From: Hoplostethus atlanticus
Taxonomy: Eukaryota > Chordata > Actinopteri > Trachichthyiformes > Trachichthyidae
Length of the DNA: 64,000 nt
Reading direction: 5' to 3'
Assembly: GCA_034670405.1 (NCBI GenBank)
Contig: JAXDDX010000122.1
Span: 310,001 to 374,000 of the forward strand
Both the position numbers and the translations under genes were made by a program. Every line of letters begins with the position of its first letter. The first letter of the stretch is position 1. Of the stretch, positions 36,501-48,500 are shown piece by piece. Below the pieces are notes generated by a model that saw nothing but the letters and a program-made list of their open reading frames with translations, had not been told where the DNA came from and did no database searches.

Positions 36501-39500
36501 TAGTTGCTGTTTTTATAGGGTGTTTGTGACATAAAATCATACCTGAGGTAAGTTTGTGTTTATTATCACCATTTGTGGTGTCTGTTCAGTCTTGGGTGTG
36601 ATTGGGTCTTTGAGGGTTTTGAGTTCTCTTTTGTCATAGGACGTTGTCACATTATGGTTGTTTGGGACTCATCGCACCTGATATAGTTTATGGTGTTACG
36701 GTTTTCATCAACTTTTGTAAAAGACGTGTTTGAAAAATCATGGCGATCGATTACTGCAGCTATGTGTGTCACTAATATTGTCACTTTCTGCCCTCAGACC
36801 TGGCAAAACAACATGACCAAGACTGCCGAGCCCAAGGTCAAGTTCTTTGACGGGGACGACTTCACCTGCGTGACATTCCAGCCAGACCTGACCAAGTTCA
36901 AGATGGAGAGACTGGACAGGGACATTGTAGCACTGCTCACCCGCAGAGCGTATGACATAGCTGGCTCCTGCAAGGGTGTCAAAGTCATGCTGAATGGGAA
37001 GAAATTACCTGTAAGTCAATCGCCATACCTTAGTCTTTCTCAGACTGCTGTGGCCCCTCACTCATTACGGGCCTGACAACGGTTATTTCTGATTTGAAGT
37101 GAAGTAGTAGCACTTAGTCGGACTTACTTGTGTCTCTTTGTCCCGCCACTAAAGGTGACTGGGTTTCGCAGCTACGTCGACCTGTATGTGAAAGACAAAC
37201 TAGACGAGACGGGCGTGACCCTGAAGGTGGTGAACGAGTCTGTGAATGAGCGGTGGGAGGTTTGCCTCACCATGAGCGAGAAAGGCTTCCAGCAGATCAG
37301 CTTCGTCAACAGCATCGCCACCACCAAGGTATCTGAATGTCAGCGGCAGCAGTCAGTATTACAGGGTGCCCGCAAGTCCTGAAAAAATGTCCCGTTAGAG
37401 ATATTTCAGTGACATGCTAATACTTAAGTTGTGTTGGTTTCAGGGTGGCAGACACATTGACTATGTTGTGGACCAGATAGTGGCCAAACTCATTGAGGTG
37501 GTGAAGAAGAAGAACAAGGCGGGAGTCTCAGTCAAACCCTTCCAGGTAGCCTGATGAAATGATTTGAGCAGTTCAAATTTTTGCATAAAGCAGTGGTAGC
37601 TATATTTGCAGGTTGTATGTCAAAAGTCAAATCGCATTGTTCTCATTTCCCTTCCAGGTGAAGAACCACATCTGGGTATTTGTGAATGCACTGATAGAAA
37701 ATCCCACGTTTGACTCCCAGACCAAGGAGAACATGACTCTCCAGACGAAGAGCTTCGGGTCCAAGTGCCCTCTGTCAGAGAAGTTCATCAGGGCGGTAAG
37801 GACATTTCATGTTGTTTCATCTATTTCTAGTTCATCTCTCTGTCAAGTTGATCTAAATAATTGAGCTTAAGTCATGAGAAGATTTTGTCTCTTTTATCAC
37901 CCACAGGCGACCAATTGTGGGATTGTTGAGAGTATACTCAACTGGGTGAAGTTCAAGGCTCAGATTCAGCTGAATAAAAAGTGCTCCTCTGTGAAGCATA
38001 GCAAGATCAAAGGCATCCCCAAGCTAGACGACGCTAATGATGCTGGTGTGTTAAATATGTGCTTTGAGAACGGTTTTAGAATAACTTGCTACAGTGATTT
38101 TTGGTTTCTTTATTATTTTTATAATCAGAGTATGATATAATGTATATGTAATTTTCTGATGTCTGATTATATTCAAAGAAACTTTTATTTGCTTCTATTG
38201 GGTGTATAATCTGCTTGTAATGCATTACAATGCTTTACCAAAGTGTTACCACTGTTTATTTGTGTCCGTGTCCTAGGTGGCAAACACTCCTCTGAATGCA
38301 CTCTCATCCTCACTGAGGGAGACTCAGCCAAGTCACTGGCTGTCTGTGGGCTGGGGGTCATAGGGCGTGACCGCTACGGAGTGTTCCCCCTAAGAGGCAA
38401 GATCTTAAACGTACGAGAAGCAACGCACAAGCAGGTATGTAATCAGATATCGGTGAAATAACTACAGTGTCCAGGGTTTCCTGCAGGAAATGAGTTAGTC
38501 AAGGTAATCGTGGCTGGTTTGTAGCTTGGTTAGGGTAGCTGGGGTTTGTAGCCAAGTCTGCTTTAAGACTGCTAGATGAATTAGGCATTTGTGGGCGGGG
38601 CTTAAAGCAGGCAGTGAAGGATATATCCAAAGCAGCAATGGGAGCTAATCAGTGGAGCTAGTCAGTAGTCAGTTCTCTACACTGGCTCCCTGTAGCAGCT
38701 CGCATCCAGTTCAAGACCCTGGTGCTAGCCTATAGGGCAGTGAAAGGAACAGCTCCTTCTTACCTCCAGGCTATGGTCAAGCCTTACACACCCACCCAAC
38801 CACTTCGCTCTGCTGCCTCGAGGCGACTGGTTGCCCCGTCGCTCAGAGGCCCCTGCGGCCGATCTACACGGCTCACGGCTCTTCTCTGTTCTGGCCCTGC
38901 AGTGGTGGAATGAACTCCCCACTGATGTCAGGACAGCAGAGTCGCTGCCCATCTTTCGCCGCAGGCTGAAAACCCACCTCTTCAGGAAACACTACCCTGA
39001 CCCTTCCTCTTAGCACTTGCCTATTTGTCTTCACTTATTTGTCTGAGCTCTTGTTTATTGGCTCTTGTTTATTTGATACACTTATTTGTCTTAGCTCTTG
39101 TTTATTTGATTTTCTTATTTGTTTAAGAAAAGTAGGTAGCTAACTTATTGCACTTTTACCTTAGCACTAGTTATGCTCTTAGTTGCTTGTTTAGGGAGGA
39201 AATGTACTCACGATTTCTGGTGACTAGTAGTTTTCTTGCCTACCTATGTTGAATGCACTTATTGTAAGTCGCTTTGGATAAAAGCATCAGCTAAATGACT
39301 GTAATGTAATGTAATCTGGCAGAAAAGAAACACTGACTGAGGCAGAAAGCTGCTAATTTTGGTCGAGTGTTATAGCAGCATTTCCCTTAGCTCAGAACTT
39401 TAGTCATGGTTGTTGGGCATCGAAATAAACAGCTTGATTCGGTCATGGCTTAAACATTGTTTCTCAGTGCATTCCATTTCCATTGTGATAATAACAGACA

Positions 39501-42500
39501 ACGTTGTAGCTACTCCTGAAATGAATTAATTTCAACTATTGGGGTTTAGGGCTTTCCCTGTTTGGTGTAATCTCAGGGGTGCAAACTTATGAACTGCTAA
39601 GCGGGCTGTTTCAAGCCAACAGTGTCAGTTGTCCCATTACCTTGTTAAAATCAATAGCAAGTTTAGAAATTAAGTATTGTTAGGAATGAGGGAAAAGCCT
39701 GAGCATAGGTGTTGAGTGGGAGCCTTCTGGAGGCGTCGTGGGTGGAGTGGGAGGAGGCCACTTGATAACCTGCATTCACACACAACCCTAACATTTAGAT
39801 TAGGTGGCTGCTGATGGTGCTGCCTGGCTGATGGTCCTGTAGATTTATGACCCCCTAGCCTGATGTCCTCTCTAGTCTCCATTTGTGGGTTAGTAAATCA
39901 TTCTTTTGACATTGACATCCTATTTTGACATCCTATTTTGACATCCTCTGTATTGCTCAAAGTATGTGATGTTCCCCAAATAAAATGCTGCTTATTGGTG
40001 GAATATCGATTTAGTATCTGTAGGATCGGGGCCGATCCATACTACGTTGTCTGATAGATACTTTGATACCATGCACTAGGCTGCAATATAAAACTTTTCT
40101 GGCAAGAAAAAAGTCTCCTGATGTGAAAATGCTGCTATTTGTGATAGTGGCTATTGTTTAGAAGAGATGCCATGGCTACGTACGCACGTTTTATTAGGGC
40201 ATACTGTTAAGCTGGTATGAATAAGCTGTTTTGAGCAGTGTTAAAAATAGTGTTTTCCTGGGTTTCAATGGGGAATTTTAGTATCCCATGGTCTAAATGC
40301 TGTTTCAGAGACTTCCAACCTGCCAAGAATGAAATTCTGGAGGAAACTCTGAATACAAAAAAATGTTTGCTTGAAAATATTAATTGCAAGAAATATTGGC
40401 TGTCAGCAGCTTCAAACCAAAAATATCGGTATCAGCCTACAAAAATCCATATCGGTCAAACCCTACTTGAAACAGCCTGCTTGAAACCATGGGATGGTTG
40501 TAATATTGAGTTGATTAACATTTCACTTTTTGTCACTAGATAATGGAGAATGCAGAGATAAACAACATCATCAAAATCGTTGGCCTCCAATACAAGAAGA
40601 GCTACGACGACGCGGAGTCGTTGCGAAGCCTGCGCTATGGCAAGATCATGATCATGACAGATCAGGTGACTTTCCTCATCTCCAAAGATTCACTTGGGCG
40701 AAATGACAATATATTGAAGCAGCTGAAGTGAGAAGGTTTTTTTTTTTTTTTTTGGTATTCTTCTCCCAGGATCAAGATGGCTCCCATATCAAAGGTCTGT
40801 TGATCAACTTCTTCCACCACAACTGGCCGTCCCTGCTGAAGCATACATTCCTGGAGGAGTTCATCACGCCCATCGTCAAAGTAAGGCACACACACTTAGC
40901 CCAAGCAACTGAGGTGCCTCCCCCCTCCATGCAATCTTAGTGAATCTGGACCTCACTGTTGCTGATTTTGTATCTGTAGGCGAACAAGAACAAGCAAGCG
41001 CTGGCCTTCTACAGCATGCCAGAGTTTGAAGAGTGGAAGAAGCAAACAGACAATTACAAAACCTGGCATATAAAGTACTACAAAGGTTTGTTACTCAGAT
41101 ATAGTCAGCCGCCAAACTCAAAAAAAAGAAAAAAAAGAAAAAAGGTTTGTGCCATCTGTTTGGATGATATTTGTTGAAATAAATTGTCCTATATTTGTGT
41201 TCCAGGTTTGGGTACGAGTACAAGCAAAGAGGCAAAGGAGTACTTTTCTGACATGGAGAAACACCGGATCATGTTCAGATACAGCGGTGCAGAAGACGAT
41301 GCTGCCATCACTCTGGTGAGTTTGATACCGCAGCTCTGTATTGTTGTCAGACGGCAAGACACCTGATTTATTCTAATACAACTTTTTGATTGGATTCCAC
41401 ACAAGTATCTATGCATAAATATTGTATTATTTTCCTAGGTTTGAGTTTTAGCATCCCATCATCTAAATGCAACCCATCGTCTAAATGCCTGGCCAAAAAT
41501 AAATTCTCGGGGGTTACACTGAATACTTTTTATATTATATTATAGTATTTTTTGGCATGAAAATTGTCAAATTTTAATATTGGAACACAATATTGGCTGT
41601 TGGCAGCTTCAATCCAAAAATATTAGTATTGGCCTTCCAAAACTAATTTTCGTCAAACCCTAGTTGTAACATAAGCCATTTGGATCTCCTAAGTGTATTA
41701 GAGCCTAAATGATTCGGTAGAGGTTGAGCGGCAGTGTTTTCCTCGCCCTCCAGGCCTTCAGCAAGAAGAAAACAGACGACAGGAAGGAGTGGCTGACTAA
41801 CTTCATGGAGGACAGACGCCAGAGGAGGATGCACGGCCTGCCTGAGGTTTGTGGCTTTGCAGAAAGAGGAAGTCCGCAAGTGTGAGGCAATGACGAGCGG
41901 AATAAAGTAAAGATGTTTGTGAAGTTCTTTGGGTTTTGAAGTGAGTGTTGCTCCCACTGTGGGAATTCTTTGGTCCAAACATCACAAACTTTGTTCCATT
42001 CAGCATTGTACTCCTTTGATTAGCTGGTATTTGATGGTTCGTGCGGTGTCCCCCAGATATCCGCTCGGAGACCAGTCAGCCTAGATTTGTCAACGTTTTT
42101 TTTATGACTGCCGTTTGTTACCGATTTCAAATGTGGGCTTTTCCCCCATGCCAAAACTGATCAGAGACCACCCTGATAAAACGTTACACCGTTAATTAAA
42201 GTCCCTATTTATTTTATCTTTCATCCACCAGCAATACCTGTACGGGACCCAAACGAGACATCTTTCCTACAACGACTTCATCAACAAAGAGCTGATCCTC
42301 TTTTCCAACTCTGACAATGAGAGATCCATCCCATCCTTGGTCGACGGTTCGTACGCAACACACACCTGGACGACTCTCTACACAGTTTTGAAGTGTGGAT
42401 AAGAAAATGTGTTCGTTGAGCTCTCATTGAAGTCCTTTCTTAGCCTGAGATGAAGGGCTGCGTATTGTCAAAATTGTCTTTATAAAAGTAATAAGCCAAA

Positions 42501-45500
42501 CTTGCTTTTCTGTCAAACAACAGAGGCTACACGTATTGATAACAGGTTATGCAGAATGGATGCTGACTCAAAATAATTTAAAGGCAAGATATTGGTGTAT
42601 TGTTTTGAAGCCGTGGTCCCCTTCTGACAGCGTTGTGTTGTTTTCCAGGCCTCAAGCCCGGCCAGAGGAAGGTGCTGTTCACCTGCATGAAGAGAAACGA
42701 CAAGAGGGAGGTCAAAGTGGCCCAGCTGGCTGGTTCAGTGGCAGAGATGTCCGCCTACCATCACGGAGAGGTACAGGGATACGCATCACACCATTCCACA
42801 TCCAACTCCTTATTCACATCTTCAGTATATAGCCCTCCAGAAGTGTGATGTAATGTGTTGCTTATCAAAGTGGTTAAGCAACTCATAAGTAGAGTATAAC
42901 TAGCTTGTAGAATTATAGCACAGATTTTGCTTTCAAATTACCTGACCAAACCATTGCATTGCTTAAAGTGCCCTTTGTTTTTTTTACCCAACTAGCAAGC
43001 CCTCATGATGACCATCGTAAACTTGGCCCAGAACTTTGTGGGCAGTAACAATGTGAACGTCCTGCAGCCGCTAGGTCAGTTTGGTACCCGCATCAACGGA
43101 GGCAAGGATGCTGCCAGCCCTCGTTACATCTTCACCATGCTCAGGTAATGCAACGGGAAGGAATGATGGTGATTATTGTTTATTTCTACTCTACTTTATT
43201 TCTTATGGTAGAGTAGCTATTGGTGATTCGTGTTGGTTAAAATAAGTTTTGACTGTTTTTGAAAGTCAATATTTTTAAATTGAAACTGACAATAAAAATC
43301 CCCAAATTACCAATTTCAGTTGCCTCAGAATTTTATTCTTGTCAGGGTGGAAAAGTCAATAATAATGGCATAATAATAACATGCATTCTTGTGTGGAATC
43401 TGATCAATATGTTGCATGGTGGCTTCCCATAGATAACCAGTGTAGTATTGATCAATTCTACAATAAATATGTAATCAAACTATGTCATATTGGAAGTGCG
43501 GAAGTGGATGACTTGCTGATCTGATTTTTAATAAAAGGCCAATATTGGCGAACCGGAATATCTAACCCAAAGTAAAATGTTGGTAATGGAAAGTCTTTAA
43601 TGTCCTTTTCCCATTCTCCCAGTCCTCTAGCGAAGCTGCTATTTCCAGCAGTGGATTCCAACCTGCTCAAGTTCCTGTACGATGATAACCAGAAGGTGGA
43701 GCCGGAGTGGTACATTCCCATCATTCCTATGGTGCTGGTGAACGGTGCTGAGGGCATCGGCACAGGCTGGGCCTGTAAGATCCCCAACTATGACACCCGG
43801 GAGATTGTCAACAACATCAACCGAATGCTCAACCACCAGGACCCCCTGCCCATGGTACAGATTCCTCAGGACGTTTAGAACTTGAATCACTTTGAGTTTC
43901 TAATCTAGGTTGTGTCGACTCCTAGTGTTTGAGATACTGTTAAAATGAATAATTTGTTTACCCTCTAATCTAAAATCTTTACCCAAACAGCTCCCAAGCT
44001 ACAAGAACTTCAAAGGGGTGATCCACGAACTGGGCCAGAACCAGTACCTGGTCAGCGGGGAGGTGCTGGTTCTAGACAAGAACACCATTGAGATCACTGA
44101 GCTTCCAGTTCGCACATGGACACAGGTACTTTTCTTCTTAGCTAGCTAATAATGGGTGATGTTGGCATGTTTTAAGATGAGATGAAAGTTTAATGAGCCC
44201 TGTGGGGAAATTGGGATGTTAAAGCAGCAAATAATAACAGGATACAGCACGAGAAGGATGGAATGTAAAGGTGAATTTACAGCATATAAACAGGATGTGT
44301 GTCGTCTTCACGTTTACTGTGTAAAGGTCTGCAGTTTCTAAATCTCGGTGCTTATTTTTCATCTTATTATCGGGTGGTAACCGTTGTCCTTCCCTGCTGT
44401 GTCTAGACCTATAAGGAGTCGGTGCTGGAGCCCATGCTGCAGGGCACAGACAAAACACCGGCTCTCATCAGCGACTACAAGGAGTACCACACCGATTCCA
44501 CTGTCAAGTTTGTGGTCCGCATGTCTGAGGAGAAGCTAGCCCAGGCCGAGGCGGCTGGTCTCCATAAAGTCTTCAAGCTGCAGTCCAGCCTCACTTGCAA
44601 CTCTATGGTACGCACCAGCACTCTGTTACAACTTGTAACGCGTGGAAAGTGTTGGATTGGTCTCCCTCTGTTCACTGTGGCGATCGCCTGGGAGGAAGTC
44701 TTTGTGTTCTCTTGTTTTGTGTTTATTGATGGTTATACTAAACCAGGGATTTATATTACACGTCCGGTTATCTGATTTATTAAACTACTGCCTATACATG
44801 CGCCTGTTCTATCATTAGGTGTTGTTTGACCACATGGGTTGTATGAAGAGGTACGACTCAGTCCAGGACATTCTCAAGGAGTTCTTCGAGCTCCGGCTGC
44901 ACTACTACAAACTGAGGAAGGACTGGTTGTTGGGCAGCCTGGGAGCCGAGGCATCCAAACTGTCCAACCAGGCACGCTTTGTACTGGAGAAGATCGAAGG
45001 AAAAGTTTCAATCGGTAAGACTAAAACATCATGTTATGTATCTGCTTCTAATTTAGCCATATGTTGAGTGAGTGAGACATGTTGCATTAATTGGTTACTA
45101 AACTTAACCTTTTCACCTAACAGAGAACAAATCCAAGCGAGACCTGATTCGGATGCTCGTCCAGAAAGGCTTTGAGTCGGACCCAGTGGCCGCCTGGACC
45201 AAGGCTCAGGAAAAGGTGCAGTTTATATGGGACATGCAGACACAGTAACAGCATAACTACCATGTTCCAATACAGTGGGACCCCAATTGCTCGGTACAGT
45301 ATAGGGCTCGACAATACAAATCAATTCAGGTTGAAGGTTTCCCATAGACAATAGTATTGATACGTTTTCCAATAAATGTTAACCAAACTGCATCAAATTC
45401 ATCATGTCAGAGGTGGACACTGATTGGTCCATATCCCATTTTTAGTAGATATATTGGTCTTAACCTAGTACAGATCTATCACCTCTGTGACCATGTGGCA

Positions 45501-48500
45501 TAGAGTATTGTGTTTTCTGACAGTAAAGTGATTTGACAGCTCTATGAGGGTGATTTTCCTTGCTGTGATTGGATGAGTTCATGTTCATGTTTTCTCCGAT
45601 AGGCTCTAGATGAAGAGGACCGCGACCGCAACGGCAACGACAGCGACAGCTCGTTGGATTCCGGCTCCTCGTCGGGGCCCAACTTCAATTACATCCTCAA
45701 CATGCCTCTGTGGTGCCTGACCAAGGAGAAGGTGGATGACCTGCTCAAGCAGAGGGACCACAAGGTACCGTATGCTGTTTCGGTTGCATCTATATATGTT
45801 ACCGTAAATGTGTATTTTTCCTGTGCCATGGTCAAATTCGGACCACAGTTCAGTGTTCCTAGTGCAAAAAAACAAAGTGAATGTGTGTTGCTGTGCAGAG
45901 AGGGGAGCTGAATGACCTGCAGCAGAAATGCTCTGAGGAACTGTGGAAGGAGGACCTGGCGGTCTTCATCGAGGAGCTGGATGTAAGTGCTCATGGGAAA
46001 CCAGTTCAAGTTTACCCATTAATTTACTTAACACTTGCTGATCTATGGATGCTTTGGTTTGTACAAAGTCTGATTGCTTTTATGGTTTCCATTAGGAAAA
46101 GCCATTTTTTTTTGGCTCTCATCTGGACACGGTCTGTATTTAGGAGGTTATTGAGTAATGTATCCTGTCTTTTATTTATCAGAAAGTGGAGGCCCAGGAG
46201 CGTGATGACCAGAGTGCAGGAAGGGTGGCCAAACTAGTGAAGGGTAAGGTGGGAAAACCCAAGGTGAAGAAGATGCACCTCGAGGAGACCATGCCCTCGC
46301 CGTTTGGCCGCAGGGTGGAGCCTCCGACTCAGCCCATGAAATCTGACGGCAGCAAGAAAGTACCCAAAAAGAAGAAGGTAAGGACAGTTGTGAAAGGAAG
46401 TAAGTCGCCATACTGTGTACTGAAAGTGAGGACTGGGCACAAAACGATCTGTTTCCATTTCTTGAAAGATGAATCGATGTGAAATTATATGAAATCGTGG
46501 CCAAATGGATGGGGCGATTTCAGAAATAAATGGTGTGTTCTGTTCTCAGGGCGACTCAGACCTGGCGATGAAGATAGAGTTTGATGACGACGGTTTGGTT
46601 GGGGAAGGAGGAACGGGGGAAAACTCGCTGAACTCCGCGGCCCCGGCCAAACCCAAGGCTCCACGCATGAAGAAAGAGAAGAAAGAGCCCGGTCAGCAAA
46701 AAAACCCTTGACTTGTCTCTTCTCTTGTCGCATCAGCTGACACCAAAGAACAGTAACAGCTTCCTCAACACTAGTTAATTGTTGAAAGTAAATTGTAAGG
46801 CTGAAAATCTTCTTTACTTGGTTGCAGGAGCTCCTAGAGTGAGAAAGCCGCCTGTACCCAAAGTCCCCTCGGCCAAGAAGGTGAAAAAGCGCAACCCCTG
46901 GTCTGATGACGAGTCCAAATCAGACAGTGAGCTGGAGGGCAGCGAACTCATCATCCCCAGAGAGACCAAGTCCCAGAGAGCATCAGGTAGGGTTGCAAAT
47001 ATCATACAGGCTAGGTTGCAAGTTACTGTACAACTCCACTGGTCACAGCATACATATACACTACTACATTTGCAGCCTTCAAATAAAGTAGATCCCAACA
47101 GGGGAAAAAGTTTGTTAATCTAGGATGAGTTTGGCGTTACAGCATCTGTTAGTTCTTATCGTTGCACATTTGACTAATATTGATGCTTTGAGCAGTGTGA
47201 TCTGATTGGCTGGTCTTGTTTGGATGAGTCTGAGGTTGCAGTCTGATGCAGCCAATACGCAATAGGAGTGTTTATTCCACAGGGCATGGGATTCGACACA
47301 GACTAACCTCCAACCTCCTTTTCAGCCTCCAAGCCCAAATACACGTTCGACTTCTCTGAGGAGGAGGATGACGACGACGACGGAGAGGAGAACGGCGGCG
47401 ATGATGACGTGGCTTCCTCCCCGGTGAGGTCTTACAAGGACGACTTGACGCCCTCGGAAACCAAGGGGCACTACGATGACCACGATGACGACGATGACGA
47501 AGACGCCTATCCTCCTCCCAAACAGATGACCATGTAAGACTTGAGCCGCAATGCAGGAACTCATTTAACGCAACAGCAGAGTACAGACTAGTTTTATCAT
47601 TAAAGTTGTATGTGAAATACCAACTACTTCATCACTCGCCCTTGCTTCTTTTTCTCTGAAGGTCCACACCAGCAGCTAAAAAGAAGGAGTCGGCCAGCAT
47701 CTTCTCCTCCAAGTCGGCCTTCTCTGAAAAAAGCAACGACAGCGGTTAGTCTTCCTGGGATCAGGGTGGGATCACATGTTTATTGGGCAGAGTTTTGGTA
47801 ACCTGTCATCCTGCCAGGTTACAGAATTTTTTGAGGGGGCGGAGTCAAAACAAATCTGATTCCAGTCCCTGTAACTTTATACTTCATACCGGTTAAGAAC
47901 ATGCAAAGAAAAAGCTGAGTATCAGTCCAGACTGCAGTTTGGCCTCACTTCATTTTGTTATGCTAGGCTTTCCAAGCATGATGTCAACAACCGTCTCCTT
48001 GTGTAAATAACAACTGTTTGGTGTTGCCTGAGTTCTCACCTGCACAAACAAACTAAAGGAGTAAACACTCCAGAGTTCAGATGAACTTCTACAGACATGC
48101 TTGTTGTGAACGCACTCTTATCCATTCCCCACCTTAGTGTACGTGCTCTAACTCATTTTCATGTTGTTTCTAGAATAGAAATAAGACATTGGTTGGTGCT
48201 AAACATAATGCAACCGACATTTCCAACATGTCAAGAACATGTGAATATGAAAACAATATTTGAATAACAGCAGGATGAGGGTGTGCAAAACAACTAAGTA
48301 GACCATACTGGGACAAAAAATTAGTCCAAGACTGCACAATGTGAAAGTAGATCCAAAATATATATGATGTGACTGTATGCAGGCGGTGGGTTAACTGTGT
48401 GTTTGACTTGCAGACGGGTCCAAGTCCAACAGCGACGACGACAATGGCCCGGTCTCCTCTTACTCCAGCAGCACTGCATTCGACAAACCATCGCCAGCAA